From a virus, in the IMG/VR virus record IMGVR_UViG_3300048839_000018, positions 1 to 20,803 of that record: DNA of 20,803 bases; one strand, given 5' to 3'. This document shows positions 8,318 to 15,138 of this stretch, one piece after another. The position numbers and the translations under genes were made by a program. Under the pieces are notes generated by a model that had not been told where the DNA came from, ran no database searches, and saw only the letters and a list, made by a program, of their open reading frames with translations. The stretch's first letter is position 1. Every line of letters begins with the position of its first letter.

Positions 8318-8498
8318 TACCGAGCCAAGCCGTTTGCGAAAGCAGCGGAAGGTGTAACGACTAACGCATGGAGCCTAACCCGCGAAAGCGGCATGGCGGT
8401 AAAGCGACACGAGCCCCCGGCCCGCAAGGGAAGATATAGTCTGGACTATGGGGTGACCCATAGAAGTGCGGATAAAGAGCCGCACGATAACATTTTCG

Positions 8499-9262
8499 AT
8501 AGTGACTGGGACTTGCTGAATATCCAGCAATCCGACGTTATCAGCGCCGCAGAGTACCAATGGCGGCAGATTGCGGTCAACGTGGTTGCTTCCGGTCGTG
8601 AGCAGCGCATCAATAGCGGCGAATCCCGTATTTTCTCGCTGGCGAAGGCCAAGATGAAGAACGCGATTCGCACCTTCAACAACTCGTTCTCGTCCGATCT
8701 GTATAGCGACGGCACAGCGACCAACCAGATCAACGGTCTGCAAGCCCTTGTGGCCGACGCTGGCACCGGCACCGTGGGTGGCATCAACTCGTCCTCGTTC
8801 TCGTTCTGGCAAAACACGATCTTTGACTGTTCGGCCAACACGGTAACTTCGAGCGCGACGACCATCGAGAATAGCATGATGCTTCCGCTGTGGCTGAACC
8901 TTGATCGTGGCCCGGATGACCAGCCTGACCTGATTGTGATGGACAACACGTACTACAAGTACTTCGAGGCTTCGCAGACTTCCATCAAGCGTTATATGGA
9001 TGCCAGCAACGCCAACGGCGGGCTTGTCTCGCTGAAGTACAAGAACGCTGATGTCTATTTCGACGGCAATAGTGGCATTCCGTCCTCGCACGCTTACTTC
9101 CTCAACACCAACTATATCGAGCTTGTGGTTCACCGCGATGCAGATATGGAAGTGCTGGAAGATCAGCGCCCGATCAACCAAGATGGCTCGGTGATCCCGA
9201 TCCTGTGGATGGGGAATTTGACATTATCCAATAGAAAAATGCAAGGAGTTATTGTCGAGTGA
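8499..9262 (+). CDS. Major capsid protein, exon 2
   Basis: Continues the coat protein from the split Tyr67 codon to TGA at 9260-9262 (254 codons including the stop, plus two bases of the split codon). It carries the family's conserved core: W-D-L-L-N-I, E-Y-x-W-R-Q, a G-R-E-x-R-I-N-S-G segment and D-L-Y-S-D-G-T. The C-terminus I-P-I-L-W-x-G-N-L-T-x-S-N-R looks like a complete family ending. The same frame is open upstream through the intron to 7703, by chance. That would tempt a gene caller to report a false 519-residue protein with an intron-derived N-terminus. Codons from about 9214 onward (TTG, TTA, AGA, AAA, GTT, ATT) are AT-rich. Earlier exon 2 has only CGN for Arg and no TTA. Confidence 0.86.
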
Positions 9263-9278
9263 TGACAGTGAGTTACGC

Positions 9279-9309
9279 TTGACTTCTATGGGCATTGTGG
9301 CATTATATA
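9279..9309 (+). promoter_or_regulatory. Weak promoter-like sequence before the second endonuclease-like gene
   Basis: TTGACT (9279-9284) is followed after 19 bp by TATATA (9304-9309) in the short AT-rich gap between the capsid stop and the next ATG. The spacing is long for sigma70. The same TTGACT hexamer lies before the antisense HNH gene. Low confidence. Confidence 0.3.
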
Positions 9310-9333
9310 AGCTCCTTAACATTGGAGCCAAAC

Positions 9334-9996
9334 ATGAAGCCACGAGGACTAACTGTAATTGATCGTGTAGGGCAGAGAATTGGGAGGTTGATTGTGATTG
9401 AGAGAGTGGCCAATAGGATCGAAGGAAGCTCTGTTCGGGCCAATTGGTTGTGCCAATGCGATTGCGGTAATACTATTATCGTATCTGGGCATTCTTTAGG
9501 GAAAGCCTTGAATGGTAATGGTGGAACAAGATCGTGCGGATGCTTGATGAAAGAAAAGCCAATCAAGCATGGCATGTATGCGTCAAGGATTTATGGGTTA
9601 TGGGCCTCAATGATTCAGCGTTGCACTAATCCAAAAAATCCTGCATATCACAGTTATGGCGGTAGAGGAATTACAGTCTGTGACAGATGGATGATCTTCG
9701 AGAATTTCTATACTGACATGGGCGATAAACCGCCAAAGCTGACTCTTGATAGAATCGACAACTCAAAAGGATATTCAAAGGAAAATTGCCGTTGGGCAAC
9801 AAGGCATGAGCAAGGGAATAACCGAAGAACTAATACGATTATTTCCTTCAATGGCAAAAAGCAAACTCTGTCACAATGGTCTAAAGAAACCAATCTAAGC
9901 CCTATGTGTATTATGGGCAGATTGCGCAGTGGTTGGCCTATAGATAAGGCGTTGACATATCCAAAATTTGCGACCTTAATCAAGGAAAGGAACTAA
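9334..9996 (+). CDS. Putative free-standing homing-endonuclease-like protein (zinc ribbon, HNH-like, C-terminal HTH)
   Basis: 220 residues. The ATG at 9334 follows TTGGAG by 7 nt and is preferred over a TTG at 9295. The N-terminus has the G-Q-R-I-G-R-L-I-V motif, then a zinc ribbon C40-x-C42-x-C44-G with C68-G-C70. The middle has Y-G-G-R-G-I-T-V-C near 108-116 and L-D-R-I-D-N, then N-C-R-W-A-T and N-N-R-R near 147-175, a set typical of a common phage family often labelled HNH endonuclease. In place of a clear catalytic His there is Arg before I-D-N, so activity is unproven. The C-terminus (about 176-212), with S-F-N-G-K-K-Q-T-L-S-Q-W and G-W-P-I-D-K-A-L, looks like the helix-turn-helix that ends many intron-type nucleases. 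The gene is AT-rich unlike its neighbours, and its last codons include the ribosome site of the next gene. Confidence 0.75.
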   Translation: MKPRGLTVIDRVGQRIGRLIVIERVANRIEGSSVRANWLCQCDCGNTIIVSGHSLGKALNGNGGTRSCGCLMKEKPIKHGMYASRIYGLWASMIQRCTNPKNPAYHSYGGRGITVCDRWMIFENFYTDMGDKPPKLTLDRIDNSKGYSKENCRWATRHEQGNNRRTNTIISFNGKKQTLSQWSKETNLSPMCIMGRLRSGWPIDKALTYPKFATLIKERN

Positions 9997-9998
9997 TC

Positions 9999-10472
9999 AT
10001 GTCTTATATCGCAGGTATGAAGCTGGATGCTGTTCGTACGAGCAGCGAAGGCCCGGAGTTCAAACTTGGCACTGTTGGCCGGACTAGCGACGGCAAGCAG
10101 TACAAGTATGTTCAGTTCAACAACGGGGCTGGCGACGTTGCTTCTGTCGCTGGCAATTTTGCGTACTACTACGCTGTTTCAGGAACTTCCGCTGGTCAAA
10201 TCGACATCGTTACGATGGACGTGACCGACAGCGGCGGCGTTGGTGCTGGCGTGTTTCAGGCTGTTATCCCTGATGGCGGCTACGGCTGGATTCAGACAAA
10301 AGGGCCTGCTACACTGACCACCGCGCTGACTGCGGGTGCTGATGGTAATGCACTTACCGCCATCGGAACCACGGATGGCACGTTGGACGTTAGCGCACTG
10401 GTTACTGACTTCATCTGCGCGGTGGCGATTGATGCCTCTGCTAAGATTGTCATGCTGACCTGTCCTGACTAA
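9999..10472 (+). CDS. Probable capsid decoration/cement or minor head protein
   Basis: 157 residues, ATG two bases after the preceding stop. The ribosome site (AAGGAAAGG, 9982-9990) lies inside the end of the endonuclease-like gene. The protein is small, rich in Gly, Ala, Thr and Val, has no evident signal or membrane segment, and looks all-beta with a Gly/Ala-rich second half. It opens M-S-Y-I-A-G-M-K-L. A beta-rich protein of about 16 kDa right after the coat gene and before a terminator fits a decoration protein such as those stabilising BPP-1-like heads. That role is inferred from position and composition, and I cannot name a specific family. It is the last gene before the terminator. Confidence 0.6.
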   Translation: MSYIAGMKLDAVRTSSEGPEFKLGTVGRTSDGKQYKYVQFNNGAGDVASVAGNFAYYYAVSGTSAGQIDIVTMDVTDSGGVGAGVFQAVIPDGGYGWIQTKGPATLTTALTAGADGNALTAIGTTDGTLDVSALVTDFICAVAIDASAKIVMLTCPD

Positions 10473-10478
10473 GCAATA

Positions 10479-10504
10479 CTCCCCGCTTCGGCGGGGGGTT
10501 TCTC
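10479..10504 (+). terminator. Rho-independent terminator after the capsid cluster
   Basis: Perfect 6-bp stem CCCCGC/GCGGGG (10481-10486 with 10491-10496) closed by a TTCG tetraloop, followed by GGTTTCTC. It begins about 8 nt after the decoration gene stop. The short T-run makes it moderately strong and probably leaky, which would suit graded expression of capsid genes over later genes. Confidence 0.85.
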
Positions 10505-10530
10505 AAACTGCATCATGTTGGTGTAGTTTG
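10504..10530 (+). other. Second hairpin right after the terminator
   Basis: CAAACTGCA (10504-10512) can pair with TGTAGTTTG (10522-10530) through nine pairs, one of them G·U, around a 9-nt loop. It lies between the terminator and the AGGAGG of the next gene (10541-10546) and has no U-tract. It may be an RNA processing or stability element for read-through transcripts. Function unknown. Confidence 0.45.
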
Positions 10531-10551
10531 ATAAACTCGAAGGAGGTCATC

Positions 10552-10764
10552 ATGGCAATCACAGGCGCAGCCCTTCAAGCGGCTCTCGGCACAAAAGAAA
10601 CCAATGCAAAGGTAACGCAGGAGTTTGGTGTTGTCGGAACGTTTCAGGAATGGTATGTAGAAGGCAATGTCGATGCTCCGGGTAAGGCAAAGCTGATTCG
10701 TACAACCGCCGCAGACGATGCGGCAACACAAGCCGCTGCTGTACTTACCGCGCTTCGCGCATAA
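10552..10764 (+). CDS. Small hypothetical phage protein (70 aa)
   Basis: 70 residues. The ATG is set by AGGAGG at 10541-10546, and an upstream in-frame TTG is less likely. The protein has an Ala-rich helical N-terminus, a central F-Q-E-W-Y-V-E-G-N segment, and an Ala-rich C-terminal helix. It has no Cys, signal peptide or membrane helix. It is the first gene after the capsid terminator and sits 9 nt before the next gene, so it probably belongs to the second head/tail operon. I do not recognise the family. A minor virion or assembly protein is the most that position allows. Confidence 0.62.
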   Translation: MAITGAALQAALGTKETNAKVTQEFGVVGTFQEWYVEGNVDAPGKAKLIRTTAADDAATQAAAVLTALRA

Positions 10765-10773
10765 GGAGGTCAA

Positions 10774-11499
10774 ATGTCAGTCGGAGAATTGATTAGCCGG
10801 GAAGAACGTCCGGCCTATGTCCGTTTCGAGCGCCGCCCAATGGAGGACAAGGCCGCATCCATCCGCGAAGGCCGATATGTCGCCAAGGACGTTGATTTTG
10901 CCCTTGTGACTCCGCCGTATTCAAAGGACTGCGTTGAGTACAAGGTAGAGCAATGGCTCATCAACATGGATCGCAATGTGCGCGATGGGCGCATCCCGGA
11001 GAAGTGGGCCGATCAATGGAAGGCGTCATACAAAAGCTGGAAGAACGGGCAGGAAATGCCGCTGAGTGGCACCCCAATCAAAGGATGGGGCGTACTGTCT
11101 CCAGCGCAGCAAGCCACGCTGATTGCCATGAATTGCCTGACGGTCGAGGACTTGGCCATCATCAATGACGAAGGATTGCGCCGCATTGGTATGGGTGCCG
11201 TGGAACTGCGCGACAAGGCAAAGAACTGGCTGGCGTCCATGAAGGATCATGGCGCTGTGACCGTGCAGCTTGCCGCGATGGAGCAGGAGAACCGGAATCT
11301 CTCCGCTACCGTGGAATCACTCAAGGCGCAGGTCGAGGCGCTGCGAGGCATGATCCCGAAGCAGTCCGAGGTCATGGTTCAGGTTGGGCGTGAGCCGGAA
11401 ATCAGCGCGGATGAGCTGCTTTCGGATGAGCCGGAGCCGGTTATCGAAGAACCGAAGCGGCGCGGTCGCCCGCCGAAGGTTCAGGAAGCGGTGATTTGA
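10774..11499 (+). CDS. Conserved phage protein with helix-hairpin-helix-like region and AT-hook-like tail
   Basis: 241 residues, preceded by AAGGAGG. The N-terminal 100 residues contain a P-P-Y-S-K-D-C-V-E-Y segment and W-rich basic helices (W75, W82, W89) that I recall from proteins next to coat genes in related podoviruses. Residues about 107-153 (L-S-P-A-Q-Q through R-R-I-G-M-G-A) look like a SAM/helix-hairpin-helix fold. A Leu-rich coiled coil spans roughly 163-194. An acidic stretch then leads to K-R-R-G-R-P-P-K (228-235), which matches the AT-hook core that binds the DNA minor groove. A head protein contacting DNA or another head component is inferred, but no direct function is known to me. 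Confidence 0.65.
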   Translation: MSVGELISREERPAYVRFERRPMEDKAASIREGRYVAKDVDFALVTPPYSKDCVEYKVEQWLINMDRNVRDGRIPEKWADQWKASYKSWKNGQEMPLSGTPIKGWGVLSPAQQATLIAMNCLTVEDLAIINDEGLRRIGMGAVELRDKAKNWLASMKDHGAVTVQLAAMEQENRNLSATVESLKAQVEALRGMIPKQSEVMVQVGREPEISADELLSDEPEPVIEEPKRRGRPPKVQEAVI

Positions 11500-11500
11500 C

Positions 11501-12391
11501 ATGGCGAACGAGTCTTTACGCGCAAACGTAGCGCAGGAAGTCGCAAGGCGGCGCGTAACGGATGAATTGATGCCGAGACAGTCTCGGTTGAATGAGATGT
11601 ATGGCCCGCCGGACATTCCGATTCCCTCAGAGGTAACGCCGTATCAGACATTCCAGCAGCCAACCGACGCCGTACAAGGATTCTTCGATCCCGGCACCGG
11701 CACCGCGCCAGACTCGGTTGATGGAGTAAGCGCCGCAAGTAACTCCCCGGCGGTATCGAACGGCACCCAGGGCTTCGCTGCGGCGTTGGGCGAGGCTGTG
11801 AGCGCGTTGGGGCCAGCGATGGCAGCGCCTTTCGCTTCTCTGGCTGCTATCGGGATGGCCGTGGCAAACATGGACGCACCGGATAATTCTTCTGCTGTTG
11901 ATGCCGGAGCCGCTGGTTCCGCAGATGCAAGCGCCGGAGTGGGTGATTCTTCTGCAACCGCAGTAGATGGGGTAAGCGCCGCCGATGCCGCCGCTATGGG
12001 TGATGCTGCCGCTGCCGAGGGTGCTGCGGCCACGTCTTCTGATGGCGGCGCTGGCGGCGGTGCGGGCGGGTCAAAGATCGTCTGTACAGCCATGAACCAA
12101 GCCTACGGTTTTGGAGCGTATCGTCAAGCGATCTGGCTTGACTACTCCGCAAAACGCCTTACAAAGCAACACGAACGCGGCTATCACCGCATCTTTCGGC
12201 CTTTGGTGCGATACGCTTTCCATTCAGGAAACAGTCTTGCAAAGCGCAATGTTCGCCAATTCCTTGAATACATCATGCGGTTACGTACTGCCGATCTAAG
12301 GGCTGAAATGCGCGGAAAAAATCCGCACCCGGTTAGGCGCGTTATTCGCCGCACCTGTGAATACATTTGCTATCTTGCGGGGAAACCATGA
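11501..12391 (+). CDS. Ala/Gly-rich phage protein with conserved C-terminal domain
   Basis: 296 residues, ATG one base after the previous stop. Residues 1-60 are polar, with a proline-rich P-P-D-I-P-I-P segment. Residues 85-190 are a low-complexity Ala/Gly/Ser/Asp stretch with a D-G-V-S-A-A repeat (about 74 and 156) and one hydrophobic segment near 92-123. The last about 105 residues (from S-K-I-V-C-T-A-M-N) are basic and well structured, with A-Y-G-F-G, W-L-x-Y and R-T-A-D-L-R-A-E-M-R-G motifs. I recall this conserved domain from many phage genomes, where it closes otherwise variable proteins. The layout suggests a flexible arm carrying a fixed binding domain. Function is not established. 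It ends in ATGA overlap with the next gene. Confidence 0.62.
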   Translation: MANESLRANVAQEVARRRVTDELMPRQSRLNEMYGPPDIPIPSEVTPYQTFQQPTDAVQGFFDPGTGTAPDSVDGVSAASNSPAVSNGTQGFAAALGEAVSALGPAMAAPFASLAAIGMAVANMDAPDNSSAVDAGAAGSADASAGVGDSSATAVDGVSAADAAAMGDAAAAEGAAATSSDGGAGGGAGGSKIVCTAMNQAYGFGAYRQAIWLDYSAKRLTKQHERGYHRIFRPLVRYAFHSGNSLAKRNVRQFLEYIMRLRTADLRAEMRGKNPHPVRRVIRRTCEYICYLAGKP

Positions 12392-13101
12392 GTTTACTGA
12401 CAATCGTTCAACGCTTCTGCCGTCGTACAAACTTGACGGTTCCTGCAACTGTCTATGGTACGTCCGACCCGCAGATCAGGCAGATCATGGCGTTGCTGGA
12501 GGAAGAAGGGAACGATTTGTCAGGTCGTGGCGACTGGAACGAATTGACGTTTCAGGCTACCCACACTACCACCGCAGCAGAGGATCAGGGCGACATCGAC
12601 AGCATCGCCACTAATGGATACCGATACATCAAGAACAACACGTTTTGGGATAGAACGCTTCAGGAGCCGGTCTATGGCCCGTTGAACGATCAGGACTGGC
12701 AAGCCATCAAGGCCATGACCGTAACCGGCCCACGATACCAATGGCGAATCCGTGGAGGGCATTTACTGTCAAACCCTGTTCCGACTGCCGGTCATACGTG
12801 GGCATTCGAGTATGTTAGCTGGAACTGGATGACTGATTCGACCGGCGCAACGTATCGGCAATACTTTGCCGCAGATGGTGACTTGCCGCTGCTTCCAGAG
12901 GAAATCCTTACGCTCGGACTCCGCTGGCGCTGGAAGAAGGAAAAAGGCTTCGACTATGCAGAGGACTTCCGTACCTATGAAAGCATGGTTAAGGATGCAC
13001 TAGGACGCGATGGCGGCAAGCGCACGCTCAACATGGGCGGCGACGGTGAAGGCAAGACGCCGCGAGTGTTCTTGCCAGCCGGGTCTTGGATCACGCCATG
13101 A
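12388..13101 (+). CDS. Putative head-tail adaptor protein
   Basis: 237 residues. The ATG overlaps the previous stop as ATGA and follows GGGGA, so the upstream in-frame TTG at 12367 is rejected. The first 50 residues are helical with an R-F-C-R-R-T-N-L motif, then an L-L-E-E-E-G-N-D-L-S-G-R-G-D-W segment and a conserved Trp-rich middle (D-W-Q-A-I-K, Y-Q-W-R-I-R-G). The helical C-terminal part has L-P-L-L-P-E-E-I-L-T-L-G-L-R-W-R-W-K. This pattern is familiar from podovirus proteins placed between head genes and the gp10-like tail protein, where P22 gp4-type adaptors that extend the portal reside. The adaptor role is inferred from position and recalled similarity. Confidence 0.62.
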   Translation: MSLLTIVQRFCRRTNLTVPATVYGTSDPQIRQIMALLEEEGNDLSGRGDWNELTFQATHTTTAAEDQGDIDSIATNGYRYIKNNTFWDRTLQEPVYGPLNDQDWQAIKAMTVTGPRYQWRIRGGHLLSNPVPTAGHTWAFEYVSWNWMTDSTGATYRQYFAADGDLPLLPEEILTLGLRWRWKKEKGFDYAEDFRTYESMVKDALGRDGGKRTLNMGGDGEGKTPRVFLPAGSWITP

Positions 13102-14660
13102 GACAGGCACTAGCCCGCAAGGCAGCACCGAGGACGCGCATCAGCCGTGCAATGTCCTATCCGGCTCCGGTAAAGGGCTGGAACGAGCGTGATTCGCTTG
13201 CCGACATGCGCCCGGATCACGCTATCGTCCTGAACAACTTCTTCCCGAAGGCGAGCTATTGCGAGATTCGCGGCGGCAATTCCAGCCATGCCACAGGAAC
13301 AACCGGCAACATTAAGACGCTGGCCGTGCATAACGGCATGAGCGGTACAAACAAGATGTTTGCCTATACCGCTAGCGGTATCTATGACGTGACAAGCGCA
13401 GGCGCGGTTGGTGCTTCCGTTCTCGCCCGCACCAACGGCAAACATCAATGGACGATGTTCGGGGACGGTACAAGCCAATGGTTGATAGCGGTCAATGGCG
13501 TGGACAAGCCAGCCTACTATGACGGCTCGACATGGACTGCGGTCGATGGTGCCACATCCCCGGCGCTGACCGGCCTTACGACGACAAGCATCATCAGCCT
13601 GTTCGAGTTCAAGGGCAGGCTCATCTTCCTTGAGAAGGATTCGCTGTCGTTCTGGTACTTGACCGCTGGCGCTGCTGGTGGCGCACTGACCGAGTTTGAC
13701 ATGGCCGGAGTCGCCAAAAAGGGTGGTTACTTGATGGCTGGCGCAACATGGACGTTTGACGGCGGTTCCGGCCCTGACGACCGTGCCGTGTTCGTGACCA
13801 GCGAGGGTGAGGTCATCATCTACGCCGGCACAAACCCGTCCAGCTCAACTTCATGGGCGCTGACCGGCGTGTTTGACCTTGGCAAGCCGCTTGGCCGCAG
13901 GTGCATGCAGAAGGTGGCGGGCGACCTGGTTGTAATCACCGAGAACGGTGCTTACCCGCTCTCCAGCGCCTTGCAATCCGCCATCGTGGATAACCGCGTT
14001 GCGCTGACGAACATCATCGAGAAAGCCTTCACTTCCGCCGCCAGAAGCTACGGCAGTCAATGGGGGTGGGAAGCGATTGTGTATCCGGCGCAGTCGGCCA
14101 TGATTTTCAATATCCCAATCGCAGAGGATGGCACGCATCAGCAGTACGTGATGAACACGATCACGAAAGCATGGTGCCGATTCACGAATTGGGATGCTGA
14201 GACGTTTGCGATATTAAACGGGCAACTTTACTTCTCTGATGCTACGGCGGTCTATAAGGCTTGGAGCGGGACTTCGGATGCCGGAAACAACATCACCGCT
14301 TACGGCAAGACTGCGTTCTCCTACTTCAATGACATGGGAGTCGAGAAGCGGTTTTCGATGTTCCGCCCTGTACTGGCAGCCAACGGAAGCCTGTCATTCT
14401 TAACGGACATTGACATTGATTTCAGCGATACCGAGATTGCTGGCGAGGCAACGTACACGGCGATATCTGGAGGCCAATGGGATGTCAGTAATTGGGACGA
14501 AGCCTATTGGGCGGCTGGCATGGAAGTGCTCAAAGAATGGACTTCGCCTGACGAGGACGTAGGCAGATGCGCTGCTGGAAAAATAAAGATTGCGACGAAC
14601 AGTTTGACGGTGCAATGGCTGTCCTGCGACTGGATTTATGAGACAGGAGGGCCGCTTTGA
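13098..14660 (+). CDS. P22 gp10-like tail hub / DNA stabilisation protein
   Basis: 520 residues, ATG in ATGA overlap with the adaptor gene; a TTG at 13086 is rejected. The N-terminus is basic, then P-A-P-V-K-G-W-N-E-R-D, A-I-V-L-N-N-F-F-P and E-I-R-G-G, the standard opening of this family. Repeated beta-rich segments follow (I-Y-D-V, K-P-A-Y-Y-D-G, L-F-E-F-K-G-R-L, I-I-Y-A-G-T-N-P), consistent with the beta-propeller of podovirus nozzle or gp10 proteins. The end has a K-I-x-I-A-T-N-S-L-T-V-Q-W strand. These proteins plug the portal after packaging and form the lower part of the short tail. Its position directly after the adaptor supports this. Confidence 0.78.
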   Translation: MRQALARKAAPRTRISRAMSYPAPVKGWNERDSLADMRPDHAIVLNNFFPKASYCEIRGGNSSHATGTTGNIKTLAVHNGMSGTNKMFAYTASGIYDVTSAGAVGASVLARTNGKHQWTMFGDGTSQWLIAVNGVDKPAYYDGSTWTAVDGATSPALTGLTTTSIISLFEFKGRLIFLEKDSLSFWYLTAGAAGGALTEFDMAGVAKKGGYLMAGATWTFDGGSGPDDRAVFVTSEGEVIIYAGTNPSSSTSWALTGVFDLGKPLGRRCMQKVAGDLVVITENGAYPLSSALQSAIVDNRVALTNIIEKAFTSAARSYGSQWGWEAIVYPAQSAMIFNIPIAEDGTHQQYVMNTITKAWCRFTNWDAETFAILNGQLYFSDATAVYKAWSGTSDAGNNITAYGKTAFSYFNDMGVEKRFSMFRPVLAANGSLSFLTDIDIDFSDTEIAGEATYTAISGGQWDVSNWDEAYWAAGMEVLKEWTSPDEDVGRCAAGKIKIATNSLTVQWLSCDWIYETGGPL

Positions 14661-15109
14661 GCCTTGAGTTCGCCATCGAGCCTCTGGTAACTGTATGGGA
14701 TGAACTTGTCAGGAACGCATGGGAGCATTGGCAGGAAACCGAAATGTTTAAACGAGGTGAGGCATTCAACCCGCAATACGAGCGATACGCAAAGTATGGG
14801 CCGCAATACATTGTTTTTACTGCAAGAAATGATGGTGAACTTGTAGGGAACTGTGGCATGTATATCTCACGCTCGATGCACACGCAAAAGCTTGTGGCGA
14901 ACGAAGATACATGGTTCCTGAAACCTGAGTACCGCAAGGGCAGAAACGCCATCAAGTTCTACAAGTTTGTCGAGGACGACATGAAGCGTCGCGGGGTGGA
15001 GAAGATCACCATGACCGCCGCTCCCTATAACGGGGCTTGCCGCATCATGGAATACCTCGGGTACGGGCTGGACAAGCATTGCTACAGCAAGGCTTTACAG
15101 ACCGATTGA
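14657..15109 (+). CDS. GNAT-like protein of the virion/ejection module
   Basis: 150 residues starting with TTG, which overlaps the previous TGA as TTGA. The start is set by AGGAGG at 14645-14650, 6 nt upstream, and no ATG fits as well. The fold signs are those of a small GNAT acetyltransferase: a central beta strand with G-E-L-V-G-N-C-G-M-Y, then W-F-L-K-P-E-Y-R-K-G-R-N-A as the acetyl-CoA loop region, a long helix, and a late M-E-Y-L-G-Y strand. T7 gp13, an internal virion protein gene, is also GNAT-like and occupies a comparable place. This protein may therefore be structural or ejection-linked rather than catalytic. Activity and substrate cannot be judged. Confidence 0.7.
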   Translation: MSLEFAIEPLVTVWDELVRNAWEHWQETEMFKRGEAFNPQYERYAKYGPQYIVFTARNDGELVGNCGMYISRSMHTQKLVANEDTWFLKPEYRKGRNAIKFYKFVEDDMKRRGVEKITMTAAPYNGACRIMEYLGYGLDKHCYSKALQTD

Positions 15110-15122
15110 ATTGATCTAGTAT
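15094..15122 (+). promoter_or_regulatory. Candidate sigma70 promoter before the ejection-protein genes
   Basis: TTTACA (15094-15099; 5 of 6 to TTGACA) and TAGTAT (15117-15122; 4 of 6 to TATAAT) are spaced exactly 17 bp apart across the end of the GNAT gene. A start near 15129 would give a leader of about 48 nt that begins just before the hairpin at 15139. Prediction only. Confidence 0.45.
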
Positions 15123-15138
15123 TGCTAGTGAGGGGCCG

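Larger units (their letters stand above)
7594..8498 (+). ncRNA. Group I self-splicing intron (group IA-like) in the capsid gene
   Basis: 905 nt. The 5' exon ends in U and the intron ends in G, as group I splicing requires. Core helices appear in the expected order. P3 is 8255-8259 with 8416-8420. P4 is 8264-8269 with 8319-8324. P5 is a perfect 10-bp pairing, 8275-8284 with 8305-8314. P6 is 8330-8348, with a GAAA loop. P7 is GACUA 8359-8363 with UAGUC 8437-8441. A P7.2-type GAAA hairpin is 8380-8391, P8 is 8421-8430, P9 is 8446-8463 (7-bp stem, GUGA loop) and P9.1 is 8466-8485. The AAGAUAUAGUC block at P8/P7 is a hallmark of phage group I introns. A guide helix P1 is possible between CCAACGGU at the exon end and 7620-7629, with a 2-nt bulge and U·G at the splice site. 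This is the least certain part. The space between P1 and P3 is filled by an opposite-strand HNH gene. Confidence 0.93.

Noticed and set aside
7703-8498. In-frame extension of capsid exon 2 upstream to 7703
   Set aside because: These bases are intron and run antisense to the HNH gene. The translation shows no family features until the exon boundary at 8499.
9262-9996. A second group I intron around the second endonuclease-like gene
   Set aside because: No P7/P9 core signature was seen, and the capsid protein ending is complete before the gene, so it is treated as free-standing.
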